64,000 nucleotides of DNA, from positions 558,001 to 622,000 of the forward strand of contig BSDZ01000031.1 of the NCBI GenBank assembly GCA_030268105.1, given 5' to 3'. Numbering within the stretch: the stretch's first letter is position 1; each line of letters opens with the position of its first letter. This stretch comes from Volvox africanus (lineage: Eukaryota > Chlorophyta > Chlorophyceae > Chlamydomonadales > Volvocaceae). Both the position numbers and the translations under genes were made by a program. Positions 23,801-37,600 of the stretch are shown in pieces. The notes beneath the pieces are model-generated. The model was not told the origin of the DNA. It was given only the letters and a program-made list of their open reading frames with translations, and ran no database searches.

Positions 23801-26771
23801 GCACTTCCATGCCTTTCCTCCTAGTCACTTTTTCCGTATCTTGCCTTTGAGGTATACTCGCGTTGACCTTATCCTTCCGATTCGGCGGAATTTTCAGGAA
23901 GTGAAACTCCTTTCGCGAATGTTTGTTGGCATCTGTATGGATAAATGAAAAGCCCATGACATACGCAGGAGGACAAATCCGTTGGTTTTCCCATTATCTC
24001 CTCCCACACTTCTAGACTCCCCGTCACTCACGCATTCTCACACTCCCCCGCTTCTTGACACTTGGTTTCACCCATGCAGGTCCTGACCGAAGAGGCAGGT
24101 GACCCTGACGGGATGGACTCCGAAGCGGTTTCCGCCCTGGCGTGGGAGCAGCACCAGGAATTCATGGCCAGAGTGAGCAGTACCCAAGGTGACCGGTCCC
24201 GGGCCACCGCTTCCGGCTCCAGAATGCAAGGCCAGGCCCCTGGCTTCCCAGCTCCGGAGGCACGGCAGCAACGGCCCCGTCCATCCCAGGCATCCCCGCC
24301 GCCGCCGTGGGGCCGTAACACGGAGACAGCCAATCCCAACAGCGACACATACTCCGGCCAACAACCACGTCCCAGCACCAGCAGCCGTAAGTCCCGCTCG
24401 TCCGAAAAGCCACAACAGCGGCATCAAGACCAAGAGTCAGGTTGGTCGAACTACGCAGATGCCCAGGGCCACCGACAATTCACTATTGGGCCGGCAGCGG
24501 CGGAGGCAGCTGCAGGCCCCATGTCGCCACGCGGCTCTGTGTGGCAAGCCTACTCCGACCATGGCCCTTCCACTACCGGACCAGGCCCCGAACCAGGCTC
24601 ATGTTCCTCCACACAAAGCAGCCCGAAGTGGTCCATGCATAGCTCTGGGCCACATGGGCCAGCCAGGAGCAGCCTTGCACCTGGCCAGGGCGCCGTAGGC
24701 CGCCCAAGCGCTTTCTTTGGACCTCGCAGCGAATCCGTTGTCGTGGCGGCTGCAGGGCCTCGATCCTTCCCATCGTCCGTGCGATCCTCATCCACGGTAT
24801 CGCTGGGGCCTAGGGCAGGTCCTGGTGCAAGGCCAGGGTTGAGGCCAGGGGCGCAGCCGTCAAGCCCACTGCACGACTCTGTCGCGGACTTGGACGGGGT
24901 AAGCAAAACGTTGGCGGCACTGCGCATGGACCGGCATGTGGAGGCTGCTGCCGCCGCCGCTGGAGTGCCTCGCGCAAACGGGATGGGCGACGGTGCTGGA
25001 GGCGGGCACGCTGGGGCTTCCTTTGGGCGATCAATACGTTTCCATACCGCTGATCAGGGCGCTACACAGGAACGTGATTCGGTCATGCAGCAGGAATCAG
25101 TTATGCAGCGCCCTGGGACTGCTGCGGCACCCAGGGCAAGCGGCTGGTCATCAGAGGCGTGGTCACCTAGATCCAACGTGGGGTCCAGCGGTCACGGACC
25201 CGCTAAGTCACAAAGCAAACCCACGATGGGGGGGCCACCACCGAATGCAGACGACGGGGCCTGGGATAGCGTCCCGCAGCGTGATTCGCTGTCCGCGCCA
25301 GATGGTCACCAGTGGCAGGGCTTCGCGCCGACACGGCAACAGGGGCAGCCTTGCTCGGGTAGCAGCCCAACAGAATGGCCCAAAGGCACGATGCGCGCCT
25401 CTGCTGGCGATGCCGCCTCCGTCGCGCATTCCATCTCCTACCAGCAGCACTTGCAGGACAGCAGCCTTACACGACCGTCACGGCTTCAGGCCACGAGCCT
25501 CGCACGGGGCGGGGGTGAAGGTGGAGCAGTTGGCGGTGACAAGAATGGCAGCAGCAGTAGCCGAAGCAGCGGCGGCGGCGGTTCTGGAACCGCCCGCAAC
25601 ACCCTTCTTCGGGAGGTGCGCCATGCTGACGGCAAGACGGAGCGGATGTATGCCTCCGGCACGCGGCTCGTGCTGTTTGCCAATGGAACGCGTAAGGTAT
25701 GGTAGTGAGGAAGGTTACGCCTGCGTTCGGCAGCTGAGGGCGGTGGTAGCAGACACGCCCCTGCCGGGTCCTTCACGAACTACCTGGATAGGTCTGAAAA
25801 TCGAACAAACAGCGAACGAAATGGAGAAAGCCCCAATATGAAGAGCCCTCTAGGGGTCCTTTCTTTGCACCCGCGGAATTATGTCGGGGTCATCCAAAAC
25901 GTTATGTGAATTGCCGCTTTATCCGGGATCGTACTGGACCTGCTCGCGTTAATGACGAACGGATGCCCCTGTGCTTCTGCCTCCACCCAACTCGCTGTAT
26001 GCGTTCGTGGAACATTCAAAAAAACGATATGCCGCATCGCAGGTTGTACTGCCCGACGGCAGCTCCCGGGTGTATTTTGCCAACGGGGACATCAAGTGGA
26101 CCGTCCCTGACGCCGCAGCCGCATCCCGCAGCTTCCCCTCAGCCCAGTCTGTGCCGCCCCCCCCGGTGGATTTGGGGGTGGTTCATTACTACTACGCGGA
26201 GGTGGCCACCTGGCACAGCACCTACGGCGGTGAAGGCGGCGTGGAGGTCTTTTACTTCCCGAGCGGCCAGACAGAGGCACACCACCCAGGCCATGGCAAG
26301 GAGATTATGTTCCCGGACGGTGTCCTGCGCGTCGTGACAACTGACGGGTAAGTAGTAGCCCACAGGTGCGACTTGTAGAGGGCCGGGATGTGATGTTTAG
26401 TAACATGTTCTGTCAGCTCAAGTTGAACGGGCAGGCCGAGAACCGAGGAACGACAGAACGTTAGCGCATCAGGTTCCGGAAAGCGAATACCATATGGTGG
26501 CAACCGGGGCGGCCAAAGGTTGGACATGACGAAGGTGGATATGCCCAGGGCAGCGGGAATCGTACCCTAAATCCTAAAAGTTAATCCAAAATGTAGCGTT
26601 CGGTGTTAGGCTTAACCTACATTACGAAAAAATTTCAAACTTTTTTTCGCTTGTTTATTACGCGTCCACCTTGGTCGCAGGGAGGAGTTGGACGTCACTT
26701 GGCAGCAGCTATCCTGGGCGGTTCAGCAGCCCCAACCACAGGTGGATAACCTGGGCGACGACGACCTATGA
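17820..26771 (+). CDS. SAS4: SAS-4/CPAP (CENPJ) centriole assembly protein
   Basis: Eleven exons: 17820-18320, 18541-18633, 19015-19935, 20238-20360, 20856-20991, 21247-21350, 22591-23109, 23309-23563, 24080-25696, 26043-26347, 26681-26771. All phases agree, giving 1554 residues, similar in size to animal CPAP. SAS-4 controls centriole/basal-body microtubule growth and links the cartwheel to the wall. Diagnostic parts: PFLRRGEG at residues 17-24, matching the conserved tubulin-binding PN2-3 motif of CPAP; a coiled coil over exons 4-7 with LRRDRRVLEKQSKALLKLPN and LTVERLRRQLVELQERNQEL, typical of the family; a long disordered Ser/Gly/Pro-rich spacer (exon 9); and the C-terminal TCP10/G-box beta repeats (ADGKTERMYASGTRLVLFAN, VVLPDGSSRVYFANGDIKW, GKEIMFPDGVLRVVTTDG). 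The intron after 23109 is GC-AG (CAG/GCAAGT). The start of exon 3 could shift by one codon (19012). Confidence 0.93.
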
Positions 26772-29700
26772 TGAACTTGTGAACTGCAAAGAGAGTACCC
26801 CTGCGTTGTGCTAGTACACTTAAAAATGGGCTCCAGGCCATTATCGCGTATGAAGAGAAAACATTGCGCGCGTGACAGCGGACTGGACAGGGAGGTCATG
26901 GTGACTGGGGCATGAAGTTTTGATGATATCGAGCGGTGTGATGTAGCAGGTGGCGGCGTCAGTCCAAGGCGGCGCTGTTATATGTGGGGTGGGATGGGGT
27001 TTGGGAAAAGGGTAACTTTGGGGAGCGTGATCAACTCAAAATGCGGGGCGGATCAATGGCGCCTTTGCCAGGCGATATCGGGCGGCTAATGGCCACCGTG
27101 AAGGGGCAATGTTCAAATGACTACAGGTACATATGCACATGGATTAAGGGATGCATTGTGGGTTGCAGATTGTGGGGCACAGATGCCCCGGCATGGCGTA
27201 TTTGTATTTGCCAAATAATAACTGCGGAGATACCTTGTCGAGGGCTGAGAGTGGTGTGCAACCATACCAGCATTTTCCGAAAGTGAGAGGATGGGTGGAG
27301 GACACGTTACCTACCCTTTCGGACCCGCTTTCTCTGCCAGCCCTCTGCGCGCCTATGTCAGTGAGCACCGCGCCCTATGCACGTTCATGTGTTGGTCGTC
27401 ACTAAATAAAGACTAACTACCCCCAACAGCGGATTACACATAACTTAAAACTTAACTCCTAGGTGCTCTGCTGCGTCACAAGGCTAAGTATAGGACTATA
27501 ACCACAGCAGCCCGGCACCATCTCCCCCTCCCCTGTGCTAACACCCACATGGGAGCATTACACTTGGTGCCAAATGGCTCGTCCTCCGTGATCTTCGCAC
27601 AATTTCAGTTGCGAAGCACAATATTACGACCCGAGCTATATACTACGAGCACCTAAATACCTGTCATGGTACGTGTTCATGGAAACTTTTTGTCAACCAC
27701 CCTGTCAGTTATAGCTCTCAGCCAGTTTTAACTCACCACCCAGATGCCAAGTGGAACCCATCGAAGCATCCCATCATGTGTGGGTGCTATGCATACGCTT
27801 ATATAGGCGTGCATATACACATACCCCTGCATACTGCCCGTGGCCGTACACATATCAAACGCGTGTGTACGGCACGAACGACAGGTCCCCTCTGCTCCTG
27901 CCGCGGCGCCTGCATAACCACACTTACGCAGTTGCTGTCCTTAATCCTTGGATTGACAAGCGAATATTAAGCACCAAGGAGACGCAGTCAGCAACGCACG
28001 GGCCATAACTTTCCGGCATATAACGCCATCCCCACTACATCCATCCTCTTTCGGCTGCTGTGGTGTGTAGGCGCCCAACGCAGCTCTTCAATAGATGTAG
28101 TGAGTAGGCTGCGCGCCGTAGCAGGTACGCGACGAGGACGGAAAGACAAGATAGCTGCGCCAACCCAACACCGCCGCTCTCGCATGAAGCCCCAAAACGC
28201 CCTGCCAGGCATTTCCGAACATATGCACACAAACACTTTGCAAGTACTTCATCGCGTTGAAATGACGTTCGTGATAGAAACAAATATCAACTATACACGC
28301 AACCCGTGCGCTCCACGTCAACGGCCTGGTGCCTCCCCGAGCTTTGGCAGTCGTCGCTCCTCCCCTTCTCTTATCTTTAAAGCGCTGATCATAGCAAAAC
28401 AACTATGGTTGTGTACATCTGGTTTCATCCATCCATCCATCTTACCTGCTACGAATGAGCATAGAAAAGCGAACGCAACAAATCAAGTCCGAGAAGAATT
28501 GGCTGACTTTGCGTCCGTTTTGTAGCATTTCTGTTGCTAGTCACCCCCTTGTTCAGGTACCTTCTGCACGCCATACTTCTCACACCACACCAGCCTCAAA
28601 AAGCAGACGCAAAAGTTAGAAAGCCTCCTTCGTAAACTCACAACGCGCGCCGCATGCCACTCTCTCGCCCTTCTCTATCCGAGTCGGACTCCACTGCGTG
28701 TACTACTAATACAGCATCTGTACAGCAGTACCGCGGTGATTATATTGTACTGCAACTGCACTGGGAAACAGGACAACACCAAGATAGGAAGGGCGGGAAA
28801 AGATAAAACGAATCCTACACCTTCGGTGAAGCAAACACAACCCAAGGAGTACTTCCTTAGGGGAAGTTGACATCTTGTGTGAACAGGGGTGGAATGACCG
28901 GGCCCCGCCAGAGATGGAAAATCCCCGTGGCAAAACGTCCACACAACGTTTGCCATCTTGGGTTGCCGTTTTACTTCGCGTTACGATACATGATATTTAA
29001 GCACCGGGTGCACAGTAAGACAATCAAAAATTAACGAACCAACGGACGGTGATGGTATTTTTCAGGCAGAGGCCAACCGCGTACATTTTACCACACATCA
29101 TAAGGACACGCACACACTCACATACACATATGCAAAGCAACGAGCGCAACCTCCATATTCTAGCCGCGAACGGGGGCGCGGCCGGCCCCTTCCGGCATCC
29201 GTTTCCTTGCTTGGGCACTCTCCTTGCTTCTGCACCTTCAAGCAGGTGCGATCCTCCACGCCGCTTTGCGACTTTGCGCAAGGACCCTTACCGACCTACC
29301 CTCGGGTACAACACTCCCTCATCCATAGCCCAAACACGTAAGGCGGTCAGAACGGTGGTGGGCGCACCACGAATCCCAGGAGCCCGATGGATAAACACGG
29401 CTAAGCAGACTCTGCAACAATCCCTGCTCCCTTAAGCCGCCTCCGTGCACTATCTACCACCCAAACTCTCCTGGGCCTCAGCCAGCGAGTTCCCTGAGCC
29501 TTGTTTCAGGCGCCTCAGTACCAATTCAACGCCCGTTTTCTCGCACTCCATGAGGATGCGTGGAACGCCCCCCCCCGAAAACGATCGGGCCGCCCCCAGC
29601 GTACAAACCCCCATCTCACCCATCTCACCCCAAAACGGAGTTTCTGGTCAGGTTGGATTCAACACCACCCGCACCACCGCCTCCAATATAATCGAATACC

Positions 29701-30849
29701 CTTCGCCCGTGTATTACCTTCTTCCTTCCTCCTCCCTAGCTATGGCTGGCTCCACCTGCCGCTCGTCACTGACCTCTGGGCTTCTGCTTTCCGCACAGCT
29801 ACAACTAGGACTGTAGCCTCATGTTGCAAACACAGCAACAGCGAGCGCTTACACCGCTCCCCCCGAGTACCCACTGCCGCCCGCTACTGCCGCCGCTGAT
29901 GCTACCGCCAACTCGTAAATGTCGACAAAGATATCTTAATGATGGGACATCATTTGCCGCATCCCACCATCATGCACCGGTTCTCACTACCCCCTGCCTC
30001 CCTCGCTCCCTCCTGCCCACGCACTGGTCTGCAATGCCGGCCCCCGGAGCGCGACACGGAAGAAATGGGCAAGCCCCCCCTCCGGCTCCCAGCCTGCACT
30101 TTTCAGGCGACCGCCAAATGAAAGGCAGCATGCCTGGACGTCACCCTCTGCAGCCAGACCAGCCCCTTTCCACCTTCCTCCCCCTGACATACGCACAAGC
30201 CTCCATTCACGGATGCTTTTCGCGGTACAACGTGTCTCCGTGTCCGTCGGGCCCTATGGCAGCACTAAACTCCTGATGTTCGCATCTCCTCATCTTGAAG
30301 TCTTCTCATAAGCAGCACCGCTCCAATGCCAATACACATACGCGCATCCCCCCACTCACATGCACATGTAAACACACCATAGCCTGCAAGACCGTACACC
30401 TGACGTGTATTACCCCGTGTCAAGGTAACCAACCCCCATAACCAAGAGCGGCTGCGGTGGCCAGCGTTCATCAGTGCCCGTCGAAATCGCAGTCTCAGTG
30501 GCAGGGGAAATGGACGGGGAAGTGGATGGGAGCCTGCTGGGATTGGGGTGGGTGCGAGCTTATCCAGTAGCGACGCCCCAACTCGGAGGCATTCGTTAGG
30601 TTAATCTCTCACCTAAAAAATTTAAATGCGGCACAACCGCGCACTGCGCTGCGCCACACTGTCGGCGATAATCATATCCATGTTCGCAACAGCGCCTGTC
30701 CCTGTCACCCTGTCATCCGCCAAGTATTCATCACTTTCATCATCATCTGCAGCAGCGAGGCAAGACGCGGCGAGATGCTGCGAGATGCTGTGAGGAGAGA
30801 CCGGGCGCTACCAGGAAAGGCGATGTTTCGCGCTGTTGTCGTCCGTCAG
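26772..30849. other. Long convergent spacer, no gene seen
   Basis: Four kilobases separate the 3' ends of SAS-4 (plus) and the MYB gene (minus). Open frames (for example 29821-30276 plus) are Pro/His/Ser-rich without recognisable motifs or in-phase splice partners. Some of it is probably 3' UTR; a minus-strand TGTAA near 29850 would give the MYB gene a 3' UTR of about 1 kb. CT-rich runs are common between 29400 and 30200. A noncoding RNA or fast-evolving gene cannot be excluded. Confidence 0.45.
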
Positions 30850-31590
30850 CTATTGGTGTTGCCGCTTCCGGGCCGGGCTCGGCGTGTCGCCATCGCCGGA
30901 GTCACCTGGCCTTCCCACCGACGGCAGGCGCTTGAGGGCACTCGGTGGCGGCATGACTGCAGCCCCCGTCTCTGCCTCCCCCCTCTGGAAATCGTCCAGC
31001 TGGGTGACGCCCGTAGTGGGGCGTGGCAGCAGCGATTGCGAGGGTACGGACCGCATAAGCGTGCTGCTCTGCTGCTGTTGCGATTGCTGTCGTAGCAACA
31101 CCAACGGCGGCGTAAGCTGTAACCGTACAGAAGGCGGGTTCGGCTGAGCTGGGCTCTGTTGTTGTTGGAAACTCCAGGAAGGGCCACCGCCCGGGGACTT
31201 GTGCCGTAGCTGCGGCCGGGTTAGGCCGCCACCGCTGCCGCCGCTGGTGCTGGCGGCTGCGCCGCCACTCCGCCTCGTCGTGAACTCCCGATCAGCGTCC
31301 GAATCCAGAGATGCCCGCCGCCGCCCCTCCGCCGCACCACCGGAGCATGTTTTGGTATCTCGCAAATTGCCCGATGCCTCTGCACCCGTCATCGGCGACA
31401 GGCTGGCCGGAACACCGCCGCCGCAAGCACTGCCGCATTGCGCGCCGCCGCCACTGCTACTGCCACCGTTGAAAGGCCGAGAGCCCCCTAGCTGCGCACA
31501 GGCCTGCGGCTGAGCCCCTGCTGCAGCCGCCGCCGCTGCTGCTACTGCTGCTATTGCCGCCGCTGCAGACACCGTTTGTTGTTGTTGTTG

Positions 31591-31621
<31 letters not shown>

Positions 31622-34600
31622 ACTGCAGCCAAGGCGGCCATGACAAGAGGCGTGGTTTGCCGTGACGCATGCCGAGTTTGCGTCCCTAGTGGCGCCGCTG
31701 CCGCTGCGACTGTCGTTGCCCCTCCGGCCCATGCGCTGACGCAGTCTGCGGCGCCGCCACGATCACCGTTGCTGACGGTGCTCACCGCCGGATGGCAAGA
31801 GGCTCCTGCCGTCCCGCGCACATCCTGCATCAGTGCATCTTGTGCGGACGACGATGAGCAGTGCAGCGCCCCGATATCCGATCTCGGTGACTGAGCCGCC
31901 ACCGCAGCTAACAACTGCGCATATGCCGCTGTCGCGTTCGCTGACGCGGTGGAGCCGCCAAGTGCACCGCCGGCGCCGATGCCGCTGGCGGCGGCAGCAG
32001 CCGCAGCGGCGGCTACTGCTGCCATGCCGCTACTCATCCCTCCAGTGGCCGGCGATGCCGACGCTGCCGCCGAGGTTACCAGCCCCGGATCAAGTGGCGC
32101 CACAGGCGGAAGCTCCGGTACGTCAGAAGATCGCGCAGGAAATGCGCCCTGCGCTATCTGCGTCAGCGCCGCTGCCAACACGTCGGCGGCGGAGCCGGGC
32201 AGTACAAGCTTGCTGGTGGCGACCGCCATTGACGCCGCGGTTGTCGCCGCCGCGGCCACAGGCGGCTGCGCCGGCATCGGCTGTGCAGCCAGCGCCACTG
32301 CCTGCTGCATGGTACCCAGGAGTCCTTGATGCACAGTACTGGTGGCGGCTGTGGACGTCTTGTAGAAGGGCTGCGCCGCCACCGTCGGCGTGTTCAGTGC
32401 ACGCTGGGTGAAGCTCGGCGACAAGCCAGCGGGAGGGGTCTGATATGAGGCTAGCGATGCATGAACCTGTAGCTGTGCCAGCAGCGATTGCATCTTGCTC
32501 ACGTCGGCGCCACCGCCACCGCCGCCAACCCCGCCCCCGCCGCCGCCGCAGCCAGCGCCACTGCTGCCGCCACGTGACTTCGATGACGGCGGGGGAACTG
32601 TAAAGGCGGATCCGGCGCGTCCCAACGTGATACCCCCGACGCCTTGACTTCGCCGGAGAGTGTTGCCGCAGGCCCCCCCTCCACTGCAAGGGCGCCCCGT
32701 CAGCCGCCCCGGGCCACCGCCTCCCACGCTACCGCCGTCCGTCCGGCCACTGCCGTTGCCGCCGCTGCCAGTACCGTTGCCTTTACCACCACTGCCGTCA
32801 CTGCCGCTGCCGCCGGCGCTGGCGTCGACTCCTGATTGCCCTTTGCCGCAGGGGCCGCCAAGGCGGGGACCCCGGGTGCTAGCACCGTACCCCGCCGCAT
32901 CGCTGCCTGTAGGTACAGCATTACCACCGCTGGCAGTCCTTCCAGCCGGGCCGCTTCCACCTCCGCCTCCGATGTCGGCGCCCCCATCGCCATCGCCGCT
33001 GCCGCTGCCGCTGCCGCCAGTTCCGCCAACGGGCGTCCCAGCCGCTTGCCCCGCACACATGCCATTGGTGTCGCCTTCCGCAGAGCTCGGAGGCTGCGCG
33101 CCGATGCCGGAGGCCCCATTGACGTCTCGGTCACGGGTTTCCCGCCTTGCAGGGTAGCGCCCGGCATCGTAGGTGGGAGAGCGGGGCGTGGGGTGGCTGT
33201 GGTGGTGATGGTGATGGGAATGGTGTTGGCTGGTTCCGTTGGCTGCATGGGAAGGAAATAAATGCAAAGGCGGATAGGTTAACACCAAGGGGATAGGTTA
33301 ACACACGGCAGTGGCGGGGTACGGGGAATAGACGCTCTATAGCAGCAAGGAGGCGGAGGAGGGTTGTAAATAGCATCAACCCGGAGGCGGCGGGGAAGGG
33401 AGCGAGACGCCGGGTGTGGGCGGGGGAAGGCGGCAACGGTGTCAGCGAAGCGGGCTGCCGTCATTCCTACGAGAACAAGCAAAGGCCGATGACCATGATT
33501 ATGGATTCCAACGGCCATATGGGTTCCAGTGTATGCACGTTCCATAGCAGATCCGAACCTTCCGGTCGGTCTCCTTGGGTCTTCGGTGCGCCTCCAGGCC
33601 TTGCATCGTTTCGCCCATCATCCGTCCGTCCGTCCGTCCGTCCGTCCGTCCGTCCATCGTATGTGTCTCCACACCCATGCAACACCATTGCAAGCCGCCA
33701 CTCCGCAACCTTCTCCTCCACACCACAATGAAGCTGCACTCCACGCCGCGCGACCCAACTCGACTGGACGCCACTTCATCTTCTCCCAGTAAGCTACGCA
33801 AGCCGCACTTAGCGACGCGCGCATGAGACTTACCACTGCTATACCCGTTGCCGTTAAATACGGGGTTATTGCTGTCCTTTATACTGTGGCCGTTGCCGTT
33901 GCCGCCGCTACCGCCGCCGCCATCGCCGCCACTACCGCCGCTGTGGCCGTTGCCGCCACTGTGACCGTTGCCGCTGCTGCCGTTACCGTTACCGGAACTG
34001 CCATTTCCGTTACCCTGCTGGGCGACACGTAACGCCAAACAAGGACTTCAGATAAACCTAGAACTGCCACACTTGCAAAGACGCCAATAACAAAATATAC
34101 TTCCTGTGAAATGAAAACTCCGAAACCCTCCACACATCCACAAATACCGATTTTCATGTAAGTCTGTCGCACTTCTTGCTTGCGTTACTCATGAACTCCA
34201 GACGTATCAGTAGTCTCGCCACCGGCAAGCATCTGACTGCGGCTCAACGACGCCACCAAATTTCGTCTTCCCCACCTAACACCTTACAACCCTGACAACA
34301 TTATCACCAGCAGCGTACCATCATAACTAAAGCTGGCATCCTTTAGTCACGCGACTGTGGCGCAAACATCATGAGTGCCTCCGCGCCTCACCTGCGACCC
34401 GTTGCCTTGTGATCCGCTTCCGTTACCGTTGCCGTTGGATCCGTTACCCGAGCTTCCATTACCGTTACCGTTATTACCGTTATGTGTGTTCGTCGGGTTG
34501 GATCCCTGGGCTTCCCTGCGCGTAACACAAGCAACCGCACGTGCAGTCTACCATCAGATCCGTGGACAGATAGGTCATGTTCGGTACGGCACCGCACCGC

Positions 34601-37600
34601 ACCGTCGTACAATCCTGTCAGCTCAGGCTGGCCTGTCGCACCCCTGCCCAACACAACCCCACTCCAACCACCCAGGGCTTTCTTGTCCTCGTTTGGTCTT
34701 AGCCTGTTTGGCACCTGTACCACCCCCACGTAACTTAGTAAGCAACACCTACGGCCTCTGGTGTCCGACCATTCGCTCGCCGGGCTCGTTCAAGGTAACG
34801 AACGGTACACACACCATATTCATTTAACATATCATATTCATTTTTACACACACAGGTGCGCACGCATCGGGAACTTATGCGATGTTTTCCATGAACCCCC
34901 ACATACACATGTATACCTATACCTCCTTTTAGGCGCCAGCCCTCTACGCTTACCGATTCTCCGGGTCGTGTCTCGCGGCCCTCAACCGGCTGTCACTGCC
35001 ATTGGTATCGGAGCTGCCTCTTCCACCTCCACCACCGCCCAGACCCGTCGCCTTGCCGCCGCCCCCGCCCCCTGCGTCCCGCATGGACGGGGACGTGGGC
35101 TCGTGGTCGTGGTTGTGGATCAGATGGTGATGGTGGTGTCGGCGGCTGCGATCCATACCGCTCATATCGCTGCCGCACGGAGACGTGTTCCGCGGTGTAA
35201 CCTGTTGTCAAAGACAGCGGGACCGTTGGACGAGAACGGAGGTGGAGGCGGAGCCTTCAGCGATGGAGGCTTTGCCGGATCCAAATGCCCAGAGAGTGGC
35301 GCGAAAGCCTGGGGTGCGTCGTGGTTTCGGAGCTGCTTCGTCCTTCCTCTCCATTCCCTCCCTCCTCTCCCCTCCCGTCCATCGATAATATAGTCCGGTT
35401 ATATTAAATCGAGGCCCTCTCCTCGTCGCCATCTGCATATGCGTCGGCCCTCCAGCCTCCAGCCTCCAGCCCTCCAGCCAGCGTGTCCAGCAAATGTATG
35501 CAACATGTCTACGGCCATTTTCCCAACGCACTTGATTGCAAACTTTATCCTAGTCTTTACTTCGAAATCATTTCCCTAGCCTGTATGAAGGTGCTTATCC
35601 CGCAAGCAAAGCAGTTTTCTGCTGCTCCCACTTGTCCAAAAGCTACCTGAATTTCCGCGTTACTCGGTTTGGTGCACGCGTCTTCCTCTGTTGATAAAGC
35701 AGTTAAACGCAACATCGTTCTTATCAGATTCACGCACCTTTTTGTGCTGATCTCGAAGAAAGCTCGCCGGAGCTTCTTTGAGTGACCCATGGGTCCTAGC
35801 ACCAACGCCCTTGGCACGTAGACCCGCGCCGCCGCTGCCCGTGGTGCTCGTGCTATTGCTCAGCGACTTCTTCAGAACGCCGTGCCCATGGCCAAGGTTG
35901 TGGACATGCAAGTGTCCATGGCCCTCGCGTACACCCCCTCCATGGGCTCCGGAACCAGGGCCCCCAGTGAGTGTGGGCCGGCTGCTGTCAATCATTCCTG
36001 ACAGGAGCAAGACATAATTGTCCAAGTGGGCCGAAGTACGGCATGGGTGCAAAATAAGCAAAAGATGATTCTAAATAGAGTTCTTTTCCTCCTGGTTCAT
36101 TCACCGCTAGCATCATATACTAAAATACATCGCGGCAAACAATGTTTTACCGAGGATATCCTTGTTAGGGATCCGTTGTTTTCCGCCACCGTTTGTGCAT
36201 CTTTGTACACCACTGTTGCCGTACTGACCTAGCAGTTGCCAGTACTGCAGTGCACGACTGCCTTGCTGGTCCAGATCCGACTGGGGATCCACGACGGCCC
36301 ACTGCGGGTACAGAAGAACATGGAAGAAACAATGAAATAATGAAATAATTAACGGGCCCGCGGATTTGCAATCCGAAATAAAAACTAAAATGTCAGTTTG
36401 GGTTGAAGGGATACTAGCATCGATTGCAATGAGATTGGTACAGGCAGAGAGGAGACAGAAAACGAGTTTAGATGCGGTACCCAGAAGTGATATGGCAGAA
36501 TTGTCACGATTGTGCGCAACACGATGGGCATGGAGACATCACAACCCAGAAGAGCAAGTGGAAGAGGGTAGTAGAGTCAATAGAAGCAGTAGGATCATGC
36601 AATGAAGAGATAGCAACACGCGAACAAGGTCCTTTTAATATCCCTATCAGTCACGCCAGAGTACGTGCGTGTGCACATACATACATACATACATACATAC
36701 ATACATACATACATACATACATACATACATACATACATACATACATACATACATACATACATACATACATACATACATACATACATACATACATACATAC
36801 ATACATCATCGGTCAGGGCCCCCGGTGCTTGTCCTCTCAGGGTAAGTCGCCCACAGTGTAACACCCGTTCATACACTCACACATATACACACACATACAC
36901 ACGACAACATAAAACTAACAAAGTTGTCACACGCACCCCCTTACACACACACAACAAAATTGCAAACATCCGCCACCTCACCGCGCTAACAGCTTTTCAG
37001 AGCGTGCCAGAATACACACAAGGCAGGCTCACACCAAACGCTGGGGACGAAAAGTAGCCCACGGGGCCGCCCACCTTGCTCAGGTCCAGCCGGTTGCTCT
37101 GCGCCGCTTGCTCCCGATCATCCGCACCCGCATCGGGCCCGGTATCATCGCCCGCGCCGTCCCTACCGCCCTCGTCGCCGCCCTGCTCGCCGTCGCGTTC
37201 CGTCACGACACTGTTGCCGTCACTCCCTCGGGACTCCTGACCGCCGCCAACACCCATCCCCAGCGCCATCAGGTCACCGGCCAGTAACATGGCCGTGGGG
37301 TTCTCTGCGTCGGTGGTTGTAGCGGTGGCCTCCGCGAGCGTCTAAGCGGCATGCCGAGCGAGAGCAGCCGCAGATGATCAACGGAATAAAGAAGTGGGGA
37401 AGGGCACAGGGGAAACGGTGAGGGATGGCAAAGATTGTCAACCCGTGTATGTGCATGCCTAGAGATGCTGTTCATACGTGGGTTCATGCGTACGCATGCT
37501 GTTCCTGACCATCTCCCACCGCCCAACAGAGTGCCTCCGTGCTTACACATCCTTATACAAGCCTTGCATAAACCCAAGCTTCATTATCGGCTGAATGCGT

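Noticed and set aside
24068..24927. Minus-strand and alternate-frame ORFs across the big SAS-4 exon
   Set aside because: Shadows of a 1617-base GC-rich coding exon that joins in phase to its neighbours.
29821..30276. 151-codon plus-strand frame rich in Pro, His and Ser
   Set aside because: CT-rich low complexity downstream of the MYB stop; no motif and no in-phase neighbours.
31833..33261. Several long plus-strand frames (up to 192 codons) opposite the last MYB exon
   Set aside because: Antisense shadows of a GC-rich coding exon; low-complexity Pro/Arg/Ala composition and no motif.
33620..33655. Short tandem repeats considered as a CRISPR-like array
   Set aside because: They are contiguous four-base microsatellite units without spacers, in a eukaryotic intron.
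36472..37057. Frames with tandem TYIH or YVCM repeats on both strands
   Set aside because: Produced by the (ACAT)33 array, which lies in an intron of the MYB gene.
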